Assembly (NCBI GenBank): GCA_021739645.1
Contig: JAIPBL010000047.1
Location: 1 to 47,995 of the forward strand
DNA: 47,995 nt
DNA from: Saprospiraceae bacterium
GTDB lineage: Bacteria; Bacteroidota; Bacteroidia; Chitinophagales; Saprospiraceae
Direction: 5' to 3'
Shown: positions 1 through 8,016 of the stretch, one piece after another
Numbering within the stretch: the stretch's first letter is position 1
Layout of the letters: the number at the start of each line of letters is the position of its first letter
Made by a program: the position numbers and the translations under genes
The notes under the pieces: generated by a model
The model's database searches: none
What the model saw: only the letters and a program-made list of their open reading frames with translations
What the model was told of the DNA's origin: nothing

Positions 1-174
1 CTCCGGGAATGCCAAGGGGGCGACAACCGAGCCGACACACGTGGCGGTGCAGGTTCCCTCCGGGAATGCCAAGGGGGCGACAACCGAGCCGACACACGTG
101 GCGTTGCAGGTTCCCTCCGGGAATGCCAAGGGGGCGACACACGTGGCGGTGCGGGTTCCCTCCGGGAATGCCAA
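1..174. repeat. 57-bp GC-rich tandem repeat array (left end cut by window)
   Basis: Two full 57-bp units (1-57 and 58-114, one G/T difference), a 45-bp unit (115-159) and a 15-bp stub (160-174). The third unit lacks 12 bp lying between two copies of GACA, as expected of slippage. The unit is a multiple of three, so two plus-strand frames stay open across it as 19-residue peptide repeats, but nothing else supports a gene. The array ends 5 bp before the recJ stop codon and may continue beyond the window. Confidence 0.9.
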
Positions 175-179
175 ATTTG

Positions 180-1874
180 TCAAAACCAAAAATCCTTCAC
201 CATCAGCCGCAGGTAGGCTTTGCCTTGCCACTGCTCCTCCTCGATTTTGTAGGCGACATGAAATGGCTTTTTGGAGGAAATTCGGGCAAAATGCTCACCC
301 ATCCCGAAGGCCATCCCGATAGCTGTTGGAGCGCCAGCCTGCTTGAGCGAAAGCCGTAGATGCGTACCTTTCAACAGTTTGGAATAGCCCGTATCCATGA
401 CTTTTTTGGTCACAAAAACAGGACTGCGGTTGCCAGGCCCGAAAGGTGCGAATTGCTTCAAAATCCGCCAAAACCCGGGCGTGATTTCATTCAAATCCAA
501 AGTGGCGGAGACTTCCACTTCTGGCACTTGTTGCTCCTCGGTGATGCTATTCCGCACCACTTCCTCGAAGCGTTCCTGAAAAACCGGCACCGCATCAAGC
601 GGCATGGTGAGGCCAGCAGCATGGGCATGGCCGCCAAAATTGGTGAGCAGGTCTTCGCAGGTTTTGATGGCTTCGTAAATATTGAAACCCGGCACGGTGC
701 GGGCAGAACCGACGGCCATGCCGTTCGATTCGGTGAGTAGGATGGCCGGGCGGTGGAACCGTTCCACCATGCGGGCGGCGGCGATGCCAATGACGCCCTT
801 GTGCCAGTCTGGCTGGAACAGTACCACACTCCGACGGGCATCCTTGTCGGGCTTTGCATCGAAAAGGCGAATGGCTTCATCCTGAATTTGTTGGTCGTGC
901 TCCTTGCGGAGTTGGTTGCGGAGCAGCAGCACCCGTGCATTGTCGGCGGCCACGGTTTTGTCGGCAGAGAGGAGGAGTTTCACGGCTTGGTCGGCATCGG
1001 CAAGGCGGCCTGCGGCGTTGATGAGCGGCGCCAAACCGAACACAAGGTCGCTGATGGAGAGCGGGCGCTGCCTGCCGCTGAGTTCAAGCAGGGCAGAAAT
1101 GCCGGGCCGACTGCTGCGGTTGAGGTACTGGAGGCCGAGGTGGGCCAGCACCCGGTTTTCGCCAATCATTGGCACGATGTCGGCGGCAATACTCAGCACG
1201 AGCAGGTCGAGCAGGGGATGAAGTTCCGTGTCGGGGAGGTTGTTTTTTTGTAAAAAAGCCTGCGCCAGCTTGAACGCCACGCCGCAACCACTCAGCCCCT
1301 TGAAGGGGTACGGGCAATCGGGGCGCATGGGGTCGAGCACTGCGATGGCGTCGGGGAGCGATCCATCGGGCAGGTGGTGGTCGCAGATGATAAAGTCAAT
1401 GCCATGTGATTTGGCTTTTGCCACTTGTTCCCGTGCGTTCACCCCACAGTCCATGGCGATGATGAGTTTGGTGCCCTCGGCAATGGCATGGTCAATGCCA
1501 GCCATGCTCACACCGTAGCCCTCCCGGTAGCGGTTGGGGATGTAGAAGTCGAGCTTGGCACGGTGGCCGGAGAGGAACTGGTACATCAGCGCCACGGAGG
1601 TGGTGCCGTCCACATCGTAGTCACCGTAAAGGAGGATTTTTTCATCCGCTTGAAGTGCCCGTTGGAGGCAGGCCACGGCTGCTTCCATCCCTTTCATCAA
1701 AAAAGGGTCGTGAAGATGTGACCATTCGGGCCGGAAAAACGTTTTTGCTCCATCGTAGGTGCTGATACCTCGTTGCGCCAGCAAACGGCAAAAAATAGGG
1801 TTGATTTTCAGGACTTGCTGGAGATGGCTGACGACGGCTTCATCAGCGGGCAGGAGTGTCCATCGTTTTCTCAT
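180..1874 (-). CDS. recJ: Single-stranded-DNA-specific exonuclease RecJ
   Basis: RecJ is a 5'-to-3' single-strand exonuclease in recombinational repair, mismatch repair and fork processing, acting in the cytoplasm. The 564-residue product has the normal family length and order. The DHH phosphoesterase domain carries motif DYDVDG at residues 85-90, the MDCGV motif near 141-145 and the DHH triad at 165-167 that binds the catalytic metals. The DHHA1 domain follows, with HKGVIGIAAAR near 358-368 and GGHAHAAG at 414-421. A C-terminal OB-like segment completes the protein. The ATG at 1874 gives a start fitting the family. A -7-like TACCTTTG lies about 46-53 bp upstream. The gene is transcribed alone, 188 bp downstream of the efflux gene and directed away from it, and runs into the tandem repeat array at its 3' end. 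All key residues are present, so it is probably functional. Confidence 0.97.
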   Translation of the reverse strand: MRKRWTLLPADEAVVSHLQQVLKINPIFCRLLAQRGISTYDGAKTFFRPEWSHLHDPFLMKGMEAAVACLQRALQADEKILLYGDYDVDGTTSVALMYQFLSGHRAKLDFYIPNRYREGYGVSMAGIDHAIAEGTKLIIAMDCGVNAREQVAKAKSHGIDFIICDHHLPDGSLPDAIAVLDPMRPDCPYPFKGLSGCGVAFKLAQAFLQKNNLPDTELHPLLDLLVLSIAADIVPMIGENRVLAHLGLQYLNRSSRPGISALLELSGRQRPLSISDLVFGLAPLINAAGRLADADQAVKLLLSADKTVAADNARVLLLRNQLRKEHDQQIQDEAIRLFDAKPDKDARRSVVLFQPDWHKGVIGIAAARMVERFHRPAILLTESNGMAVGSARTVPGFNIYEAIKTCEDLLTNFGGHAHAAGLTMPLDAVPVFQERFEEVVRNSITEEQQVPEVEVSATLDLNEITPGFWRILKQFAPFGPGNRSPVFVTKKVMDTGYSKLLKGTHLRLSLKQAGAPTAIGMAFGMGEHFARISSKKPFHVAYKIEEEQWQGKAYLRLMVKDFWF

Positions 1875-1919
1875 GTATCAGGAATTCTGTGGGTAAAAAA
1901 TTTAGTTTGTGTGCCTTGG

Positions 1920-1927
1920 CAAAGGTA
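1920..1927 (-). promoter_or_regulatory. Candidate -7 element for recJ
   Basis: TACCTTTG on the minus strand matches the Bacteroidota -7 consensus TAnnTTTG, 46-53 bp upstream of the recJ ATG. No well-spaced TTTG/TTG -33 box is obvious, so this is a tentative call. Confidence 0.35.
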
Positions 1928-2061
1928 GCTTTTTCGGCAAATACTAGAAAATAAGTTGGCAAAACTGCGTTAACACGACTTTTTGTGTAGCTATAGGGTC
2001 AATATCGAAAGTTATTCCTTCACTTGCCAAGTGAGCCAAACCTCAAACTAACCGAAGGCTG

Positions 2062-3126
2062 TCACTCCACTTTTTTCAGCACCAGCTTGCTTCCCGGGCG
2101 AATGGCCAATAGTCCCGTGGTTACTACGGTGTCCCCCAATTGCAAACCCGATAACACCTGCACAAAATCCTCGTCACGAACCCCTGTTTCTACGTCCCGG
2201 AACTCCGGGTTACCACCTTTGTACACCACCACCTTTTTACCCCGAGCCTGCGGAATGATAGCCTGTGTGGGAGCAATTAGCGCCCCTCCACTGCCCGTCA
2301 TATTGAGCAGCACCTTGGCGAAAGTACCCGGCAACAGGGCATTGTCGGCGTCCACCACAGTGGCCCTCACTCTGAGCGAGCGGGTCTCAGCAGCCACGGC
2401 TGATTCCGTAGCGATGACCGTGGCAGAAAAATTGCGGTTTGAGCCAGCTACCGTGAAACGAATGGTTTTCCCTTTCCAAAAAAGTTGTCCGTATTTCTCC
2501 GGCACAGTGAAGTCAAGTTTGATTCGGTTCAATTGTCGAAGCGTGGCGAGCAACATGGTGGGCGTCACATAAGCCCCGAGGCTCACATTGCGCAAGCCCA
2601 AACGACCAGCATAGGGCGCCCGGATTTCTGTCTTTGAAATACTGACCCTCACCAGCTCCATATCCGCTTTGATATTGTTCACCTGCAACTCACTCAGGTC
2701 CACCTCCTGTTGGCTGATACCTTGTATTTTCAACAGTTCCCGCTGGCGCTCCAATGTCTTTTTGGCAATTTCGAGCTGAACTTGCAGCTTCTTCAACTGC
2801 GCTTGCAAATCCTCGTCAAACAGTTTGGCCAAAAGCGCCCCTTTTTGCACCTGCCCCCCTTCTTGTAGGTTCATTGATACGAGCCTTCCCGAAATCTCTG
2901 ACCGGATTTCTGTCTCCTCATAAGGCAGCAAAGTGCCTGGCACTTCTAGGTTTTCCGCCAAATTTTTATTGATGACGACAAATGCTTCCACTTGCAGAGG
3001 CATGTCTTTTTTGGCTGCTCCAGCAGGTGTGGGAGCGTCCTTTTTCTCCGATTTACAAGAGAAAACCATTAGTCCCATGAAAACAAGAATGGGAGAAATC
3101 CTAAGGAAGGAAAATTGTAGGCGCAT
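2062..3126 (-). CDS. RND efflux periplasmic adaptor (HlyD/MFP family) lipoprotein
   Basis: Membrane-fusion proteins link an inner-membrane RND pump to a TolC-like outer-membrane channel. From the ATG at 3126 the 354-residue product begins with a lipoprotein signal whose lipobox MVFSC places the lipid-modified cysteine at residue 24, so it would be anchored in the periplasm. The usual order follows: a biotinyl-lipoyl half with GRLVSMNLQEGGQVQKG, a coiled-coil hairpin rich in L/Q/K (AQLKKLQVQLEIAKKTL), the second lipoyl half (EIRAPYAGRLG), then beta-barrel and membrane-proximal domains (ETGVRDEDFVQVLSGLQ). The reading frame stays open 22 codons upstream, but this start gives a clean signal peptide. 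No RND pump or TolC gene adjoins it: downstream is recJ and upstream a lipid kinase. It is therefore an orphan whose partners must be elsewhere. Substrate cannot be told. Confidence 0.9.
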   Translation of the reverse strand: MRLQFSFLRISPILVFMGLMVFSCKSEKKDAPTPAGAAKKDMPLQVEAFVVINKNLAENLEVPGTLLPYEETEIRSEISGRLVSMNLQEGGQVQKGALLAKLFDEDLQAQLKKLQVQLEIAKKTLERQRELLKIQGISQQEVDLSELQVNNIKADMELVRVSISKTEIRAPYAGRLGLRNVSLGAYVTPTMLLATLRQLNRIKLDFTVPEKYGQLFWKGKTIRFTVAGSNRNFSATVIATESAVAAETRSLRVRATVVDADNALLPGTFAKVLLNMTGSGGALIAPTQAIIPQARGKKVVVYKGGNPEFRDVETGVRDEDFVQVLSGLQLGDTVVTTGLLAIRPGSKLVLKKVE

Positions 3127-3189
3127 GTGCTTATGTTGAAATGAGAAATAGCAAACAAGCTGGATTTGGGTTGGGTTGCCAATTGACCC

Positions 3190-3218
3190 CAAAATTAATA
3201 GGAATTGGCTTCACTCAA
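3190..3218 (-). promoter_or_regulatory. Candidate promoter for the membrane-fusion lipoprotein gene
   Basis: On the minus strand a TTG (3216-3218) and TAATTTTG (3190-3197) are separated by 18 bp, matching the Bacteroidota -33/-7 arrangement (TTTG and TAnnTTTG). It lies about 65 bp upstream of the ATG at 3126, which also argues against a start codon further upstream at 3192. Confidence 0.5.
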
Positions 3219-3258
3219 TTTTTTCATTGCCGTATGGCACTTTTATTCACATAAGTTG

Positions 3259-4167
3259 CTACCGCAAAATCTCGCCAAATGCCTTTGGCACCAATACCCG
3301 CAGTGAATTCGGGCAAATATCGAATCGGGCTTCCCCTTTGAGTTCATAGCCTTCACCGTCGATGTGGTAGCAAGTGGGCGTCTTGGGCGTTACCACGACT
3401 TCCCGGCAGGTGTAGCATTCGGCAAGGCTGCTTTTGTGAAACGAGTGGTTGAGAAACCGCCAGCTTTCTAGGATATATCGCCATTTGGGGGCAGCTTTTA
3501 TCACCAGCACTTCCAATTTGCCATCATTAAAATCAGCATGTGGAACGATGGAAAACCCGTAGCCGTAAACAGGTGCATTGGCCACCTCCACCAACAGGCA
3601 ACGGCGGCTTATTTTTTCACCATCTACCTGAATATCAAGCTGTTGCATCTTGTACGCCCAAGCCTCTTCCAAGGTGTAGCGCAAGTAGGCCCAGAGGCCC
3701 CGTACCGGGCTGTCGTGCAGCCGCTTGGACACCACCCCGTCGAATCCGATTCCTGCGAGGTTCACGAAAGGCCGCCCGTTCATCCGACAAGTATCCACCA
3801 CGATGACTTTACCGTGGTTGAGCAATTGGATGGCCCTCTCTACGTCCCGCCCGATGCCGAGGTGCCCTGCAAAGCCATTGCCGGAGCCGCTCGGCACCAC
3901 GCCCAGCACGGTCTGTGTGCCGATTAGTTGACTTGAAATCTCGTTCACCGAACCGTCGCCACCACAGGCCACTACCACCTCATAGCTGTGGTCAGCGGCT
4001 TCCTTGGCCAGTTGAATAGCATGACCAGCGTACTCCGTCAGACAGATTTCAGCATCCCACCGGCCGTGGTCGAGGTTTTTTTCGATCAAAACGGGCAGGT
4101 TGCGCTTGCGGTTGGCACCGGAGCGTGGGTTGATTATGAAGCGGATTTTCTGTTTGTTATCTTTCAT
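3259..4167 (-). CDS. YegS/BmrU/DAGK-like lipid kinase
   Basis: The family phosphorylates diacylglycerol or related lipids, using ATP, at the inner face of the membrane. The 302-residue product has the nucleotide-binding fold of this family: N-terminal IINPRSGANRKR near residues 10-21, the signature GGDGSVNEI near 68-76, and VVPSGSGNGFAGHLG near 90-104 with the SGN core. FVNLAGIGFDGVV follows, and the C-terminal half carries IDGEGYELKG. The first ATG is at 4167; the codon before it is TTG. The enzyme is soluble or membrane-associated with no signal peptide. GtrA lies 92 bp upstream in the same orientation, but co-transcription is uncertain. The exact lipid substrate (diacylglycerol, sphingoid base or undecaprenol) cannot be read from sequence; sphingoid-base kinases share this fold and Bacteroidota make sphingolipids, which is only a possibility here. 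Confidence 0.9.
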   Translation of the reverse strand: MKDNKQKIRFIINPRSGANRKRNLPVLIEKNLDHGRWDAEICLTEYAGHAIQLAKEAADHSYEVVVACGGDGSVNEISSQLIGTQTVLGVVPSGSGNGFAGHLGIGRDVERAIQLLNHGKVIVVDTCRMNGRPFVNLAGIGFDGVVSKRLHDSPVRGLWAYLRYTLEEAWAYKMQQLDIQVDGEKISRRCLLVEVANAPVYGYGFSIVPHADFNDGKLEVLVIKAAPKWRYILESWRFLNHSFHKSSLAECYTCREVVVTPKTPTCYHIDGEGYELKGEARFDICPNSLRVLVPKAFGEILR

Positions 4168-4259
4168 CAAAACTTGACTTTACCCATGACGCCTAACTCC
4201 TTGGAATTATAAAAAAACTGAATTGAAGTTTCCGAAGGATAACTGTTTTAGGTTCCCCT

Positions 4260-4655
4260 TTAGGGGTCAGGGGCAAAAACAAAATGCTTAAACATGAGAT
4301 AGTTTACGGTCAAGCCCATGACAATGGCAACGATGGTTTTTGACACAATGTATTGAATATCAAAGGTTTCTGTTAAAAACCAGACGCCGCCCGTGTTCAT
4401 CAGCAGGCTCAGGCCGGAAGCCAAAACATAGCGTACCGCTTGCCCGTGCCACTGCTGGTCGTGCCGTTTGAAGGCCCAATTGCGGAGCAACAAAAAGCTG
4501 ACCACAGCCCCGCAAAATGCTCCGGTGGCGTTGCTGGCCACATACCACAGCCCGGCGAGTTCTTTCAGGCCGATGGTCACGAGGAAGTCGGTGCCAGTGG
4601 CTAAGACTGCTGCTACTTGTGAGCGCATCCACGGGGATTTTGCGGCGGATTTCAT
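4260..4655 (-). CDS. GtrA family membrane protein
   Basis: GtrA-like proteins are small four-helix membrane proteins thought to move lipid-linked sugars (such as undecaprenyl-phosphate glucose) across the inner membrane during surface-glycan modification. From ATG 4655 the product has 131 residues with four predicted membrane segments: VAAVLATGTDFLVTIGL, the GAFCGAVVSFLLLRNWAFKR region, VLASGLSLLMNTGGVWFL and IVAIVMGLTVNYLMFKHFVF. The NWAFKR and NY..FK..VF signatures are typical. The frame is open 13 codons further upstream, but that extension runs through a palindromic repeat (4669-4687), so the shorter start is preferred. It lies between the lipid kinase and the nitroreductase on the same strand. 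No glycosyltransferase partner is adjacent; the window's polysaccharide genes are 18 kb away. Confidence 0.87.
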   Translation of the reverse strand: MKSAAKSPWMRSQVAAVLATGTDFLVTIGLKELAGLWYVASNATGAFCGAVVSFLLLRNWAFKRHDQQWHGQAVRYVLASGLSLLMNTGGVWFLTETFDIQYIVSKTIVAIVMGLTVNYLMFKHFVFAPDP

Positions 4656-4668
4656 GGCGCAAATGTAA

Positions 4669-4687
4669 CACGGACTGCCAGTCCGTG
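4669..4687. repeat. Palindromic element, copy A (CACGGACT stem)
   Basis: Perfect 8-bp stem cacggact/agtccgtg (4669-4676 and 4680-4687) with loop gcc, immediately upstream of gtrA. A second copy at 4728-4746 is in reverse orientation, and similarity extends several bases beyond the stems (copy A with flanks against the reverse complement of copy B differs only in the loop). This looks like a small dispersed REP-type palindrome. Confidence 0.75.
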
Positions 4688-4727
4688 CTTTCACATTTTG
4701 AGACTCCGATGATTATTCTTGGAAAAG

Positions 4728-4746
4728 CACGGACTAACAGTCCGTG
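4728..4746. repeat. Palindromic element, copy B (CACGGACT stem)
   Basis: Same 8-bp stem (4728-4735 and 4739-4746) with loop aac, ending directly against the TAA stop of the nitroreductase gene at 4747-4749. Together with copy A it forms an inverted pair about 40 bp apart. It could fold as two hairpins or one long one and may act as a terminator, though no T-run follows. Confidence 0.75.
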
Positions 4747-5409
4747 TTACCACCAAACCGAGACCTCATCCAACGATTTTCTTCGCAAATCCGGCACGGT
4801 AGCCCCCTCCGCCGGATAGCCGACGGGCACCAGCAAAAATGGCCGCTCGTTCTCCGGTCGGTCGAGGATTTTTTGCAAAAAATTCATCGGGCTGGGCGTA
4901 TGGGTGAGGGAGACCAGCCCGGCATTGTGAATGGCCGCCAGTAAAAAACCACAGGCAATGCCCACTGACTCACTAACATAGTAGCATTTTCGCTTTTCTC
5001 CGCCCTCCAATTCATAAGCTTTTTTGAAAACAACAATGAGCCACGGGGCGATTTCAAGGAAGGGCTTTTGCCAGTCCGTGCCAAGCGGGGCGAGGTCACG
5101 CAGCCACTCTTCGCTCATGCGCCCGTTGTAGCTCTCCCGCTCTTCCTCCTCCGCTGCCTCCTTGATTTTTGACTTCATGGCCGGATCGCCAACTACACAA
5201 AAAGTCCAGGGTTGCTTGTGCGCCCCGGATGGTGCGGTGCTGGCTGTTTTGATGATATTTTCGATGACTTCCTTCGGAACGGGCTGGTCGGAGAAAAAGC
5301 GCAGGGAGCGGCGGCGCTCCATCTGGTCGTAGAATGTTTTGGAGCGTTGGAGGGATTCGGATTCAGTGAAATTCAGGGGATGGTAGGGGATGTGCGGATA
5401 GGTGGACAT
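4747..5409 (-). CDS. Iodotyrosine-deiodinase-like nitroreductase-fold flavoprotein
   Basis: The 220-residue product belongs to the FMN-dependent nitroreductase superfamily and most resembles iodotyrosine deiodinase (IYD), which reductively removes halogen from halotyrosines. FMN-site motifs RRRSLRFFSDQPVP (32-45) and TAPSGAHKQPW (58-68) are present, and the C-terminal stretch with SVGIACGF, AIHNAGL, TPSPM, RPENERPF, PVGYPAEGATVPDL closely follows animal IYD. The active-site lid residues that in IYD grip the substrate zwitterion (Glu, Tyr four residues later, Lys 21 residues after that) appear here as E90, Y94 and K115 with exactly that spacing. There is no membrane anchor, so it should be cytoplasmic, as in known bacterial homologues (Haliscomenobacter has one). 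The stop codon abuts a palindrome. A generic nitroreductase annotation would undersell it, but activity is inferred. Confidence 0.92.
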   Translation of the reverse strand: MSTYPHIPYHPLNFTESESLQRSKTFYDQMERRRSLRFFSDQPVPKEVIENIIKTASTAPSGAHKQPWTFCVVGDPAMKSKIKEAAEEEERESYNGRMSEEWLRDLAPLGTDWQKPFLEIAPWLIVVFKKAYELEGGEKRKCYYVSESVGIACGFLLAAIHNAGLVSLTHTPSPMNFLQKILDRPENERPFLLVPVGYPAEGATVPDLRRKSLDEVSVWW

Positions 5410-5450
5410 GGTGATTTTTTGGGTAAAAGTAGCACTTTTGGCGGCGTTTA

Positions 5451-5960
5451 CTATTTAAAACCAATGGGTTTGCGGGGTTCGTTTTCCTTTTGTACAAACT
5501 GTCGGATGACCTGCAATATTTGCTGGATTTGCGCCCCTTGTTCACCAAACTGGACCTCCAAATCGGTCAAGCGCTGCTCCAATTCTTTGTAAATCCCAAT
5601 TACGTTTCGCATTTGAACAAAGGCTTTTACCACGTAAATGCTGGCCTGCACGGCAGCATCGGTGTTGAGCACACTGGCAGCCATGATGGCACCGTGCTCG
5701 GTGAAGGCGTAGGGTGGAACACGGCGCATTGTAAAATTTGTGGTTGCAATTTGCAACCGCAAATCTTCGAACTCCTCGTCCGTCAATTGGAACATGAATT
5801 CTGGAGGAAAACGTTTGATGTTTCGTTGAACTTGTTGGTTCAGCCGCTTGGTAGTCACACCGTAAACCTCAGCCAAGACCATGTCCAGCATGACTCGTTG
5901 GCCTCGAATTTGATAAATTTGGGAAAGAAACTCTTCGGATGATGGTGTCAGTTTTTTCAT
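5451..5960 (-). CDS. ORF6N domain-containing protein
   Basis: Product of 169 residues from ATG 5960 (a TTG two codons earlier is possible). The N-terminal ~90 residues match the ORF6N domain, a DNA-binding-type domain first known from phage Orf6 and common as single chromosomal genes in Bacteroidota: RGQRVMLDMVLAEVYGV, TKRLNQQVQRNIKRFP, EFMFQLTDEE and PPYAFTEHGAIMAASVL are its characteristic blocks. The C-terminal part (LEQRLTDLEVQFGEQ) is a predicted coiled coil and may mediate oligomerisation. It is flanked by non-phage genes, so no prophage is indicated. Its role is unknown; a transcriptional or antirepressor-like function is only inference. Confidence 0.9.
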   Translation of the reverse strand: MKKLTPSSEEFLSQIYQIRGQRVMLDMVLAEVYGVTTKRLNQQVQRNIKRFPPEFMFQLTDEEFEDLRLQIATTNFTMRRVPPYAFTEHGAIMAASVLNTDAAVQASIYVVKAFVQMRNVIGIYKELEQRLTDLEVQFGEQGAQIQQILQVIRQFVQKENEPRKPIGFK

Positions 5961-6100
5961 AGTCAATGTTTAGGAGCGGAAAGCTACAACACGCATTTTG
6001 CCCAAACAAATAGTAAAATCTTCACTTGAAATTGCGTTCCGCAAGCTCAAATTCTATCTGGCTAAAATCAGGTAACATGCAAACAATTGACTGCCCTACA

Positions 6101-7828
6101 CTAATACGAATGCGCCACCCAAACCAAATAATCTTGCAATATTTGAAACTCCAAACTGTTTTCATCGGCAGCCTGCAAGAACGCCAGGGGATGGTTCATG
6201 CCTTTTTTCCCATTGGCTTTGGTGGCCATGATATGACCCTGCTCATCGAAGGATTTGATGCCGATAACTTCAATGATGCCCACCTTATTTTTATTGGGGC
6301 GAACGCTGCCCCTTAATTTCGCTTCAAAAGGGAAACTCAAATGCTGCGCCAAGTAGTTTGTCCAGTTTTCATGGTCGGTCATGCTGGTATCCGCCAACAA
6401 AATAGCTTGGAGGCGCGCAGCCATGGACTTATCTGGCAGGGATTTCCAAACTGAACCGTGAAAGCGCACCCGGTAGGCCGCCAGTGCTTCAGCTTCGGTG
6501 TCCCTGGGTTTGCAGGCTACCAGTTGGTCAGCACTGAAAACGGCTTCTTGGAAATCATCGTCCATCTTTATGGCCTTGTCAACCAGCTTTGTGGACATTT
6601 GCGCCACGGTCAGGCTGTCGAATGCAACGGCGTAGGCTTCTTCGCCATCGTGGTCGTAAAAGGCTTCTTCGACCCGCCCCTCCCAGCCCTGCATGTTTGT
6701 TTTTTTGTCAAAAGGCGACCAAACGGTAGGCACCACCCGCACCGAAGAGCCAATGGGAAAAACAGGGTCTTCCACACTATTGTCGAAGGCAGCGTTGAAG
6801 AAATCGAAGGCGGATTCGTCGCCATTGGCCAGCTTCGTCAACATGGAAAACGGGTCCATGAAATCAAAGTCATCTTCTTCATCCTCGGGGTCTTCCCCCA
6901 ATAGCAAGTCCATCAGTTTGGGCGAAATCCTGCCGAGTCGGATGGAGTCGGTCAGGCCGTCCCGGATTTTGGTGAACATTTGCAGCATCTCTTCAACCTG
7001 GGCGGTCGCATCGTCGAGGCCATTGCCTTTTCGTTCGGCCTTGTTGACGGAGGTGAGCATTTTCCCCAAGTCCGATTTGCGGAGCTGCTTGATTTCCTCG
7101 CTCGTTCGGTCAAGCTGTTTTTCAATGAATTGGAGGTCCCTTTTCAGCCGGTCGATTCCCAGTTGGAGGGAGTCCACCGTTGTCGCTTTTGCTTCAAAAT
7201 CGAGGGATTCGTGCAGATACAGGCTCTCCAGTTCAAGCAAAGCTTGGATGTCGTTGTGCTGGTTGGCCTCGTTGATTTGCTGCATCAGCAGGTGGAACTC
7301 CTGCGCTTCTTTTTCGTTTTTGGCGAGGTCGGGGTGGAATTTTTGGGAGAGCTTCAAGAATACTTTCCGGATTTCTTTTTGCTCTTTTTCTGGTGGCTTC
7401 ACTTCGAATTCAGCGAACATATTGCGCATCCTTGCCCGCTCAAATTCATCAAAGTCGAAATTGCCCGACTCCCGTTGCTGCTTTTGCTCCCTGTACTCGT
7501 CGTAGCTATCGCCGAACATGCTGCTATCGGCCATTTCATCGGCCATCATTTGGAGCTGCTCCTTGTCCATTTTGTTCATGCCTTTGGCCATTTTCAGTTG
7601 GCGGGCCAGTGCTGCGATTTCCATGCGGAGCTGGTCAACTTCCTCCATTTTGTTGAGCATGTTGGACTGAACCCTTCGCCCTATTTCCTCCACATCAGAC
7701 TTGATGTTCTGAAGGCGGGTCTTGAGGCTTTTCAGGGTCGTCTGTTTTTTTTTGAGCTGGGCTTCGAGGTCTTTTGCTTCGGCTTCTTTGCGGAGCAATT
7801 CGGGTGATTTTGCAAGTTTTTGACTCAT
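6101..7828 (-). CDS. Coiled-coil protein with J-like domain and C-terminal CcbP-like region
   Basis: 575-residue cytoplasmic-looking protein. Residues 10-95 are highly charged and heptad-rich (EAQLKKKQTTLKSLKTRLQ), a predicted coiled coil. Residues about 148-200 resemble a DnaJ J domain: EIRKVFLKLSQKFHPDL with the HPD tripeptide at 165-167, followed by a third helix. J domains stimulate the Hsp70 ATPase through HPD. A second coiled-coil segment and an acidic patch (GEDPEDEEDDFDFMD) follow. The last ~95 residues (WTNYLAQHLSFPFEAKLRG and on) resemble the small Ca-binding CcbP-type family; this match is weaker. There is no DnaJ zinc finger or G/F region, so it is not DnaJ itself. The gene appears monocistronic. 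It might be an Hsp70 co-chaperone with a calcium-responsive tail, which is inference. Confidence 0.8.
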   Translation of the reverse strand: MSQKLAKSPELLRKEAEAKDLEAQLKKKQTTLKSLKTRLQNIKSDVEEIGRRVQSNMLNKMEEVDQLRMEIAALARQLKMAKGMNKMDKEQLQMMADEMADSSMFGDSYDEYREQKQQRESGNFDFDEFERARMRNMFAEFEVKPPEKEQKEIRKVFLKLSQKFHPDLAKNEKEAQEFHLLMQQINEANQHNDIQALLELESLYLHESLDFEAKATTVDSLQLGIDRLKRDLQFIEKQLDRTSEEIKQLRKSDLGKMLTSVNKAERKGNGLDDATAQVEEMLQMFTKIRDGLTDSIRLGRISPKLMDLLLGEDPEDEEDDFDFMDPFSMLTKLANGDESAFDFFNAAFDNSVEDPVFPIGSSVRVVPTVWSPFDKKTNMQGWEGRVEEAFYDHDGEEAYAVAFDSLTVAQMSTKLVDKAIKMDDDFQEAVFSADQLVACKPRDTEAEALAAYRVRFHGSVWKSLPDKSMAARLQAILLADTSMTDHENWTNYLAQHLSFPFEAKLRGSVRPNKNKVGIIEVIGIKSFDEQGHIMATKANGKKGMNHPLAFLQAADENSLEFQILQDYLVWVAHSY

Positions 7829-8016
7829 GTATGGCGGTGTTGTTTAGTATATTTTTTCAGGATGGTATGTGATGCCCTATGGGTTTCTGGGGAATAAATG
7901 ATAAATATCGGCATGACCGAGCAGGAGGTTTCAAAGGAGGAGATGCTTTGAAATTACTGCCTTAGTAAAAAGCCCTCCTCCAGCATTTAACCACTAAATC
8001 AGTACATAATTTCAGC

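Noticed and set aside
1-174. Possible CRISPR array
   Set aside because: Units are contiguous direct repeats without unique spacers, and no cas genes are present.
9-359. Plus-strand ORF over the 57-bp repeats
   Set aside because: Open only because the unit length is a multiple of three; it runs antisense into recJ with no start signal or family match.
6693-7807. Two long plus-strand ORFs (270 and 275 codons) opposite the J-domain gene
   Set aside because: Ser- or Phe/Val-rich shadow translations; the minus-strand protein has the coherent domain structure.
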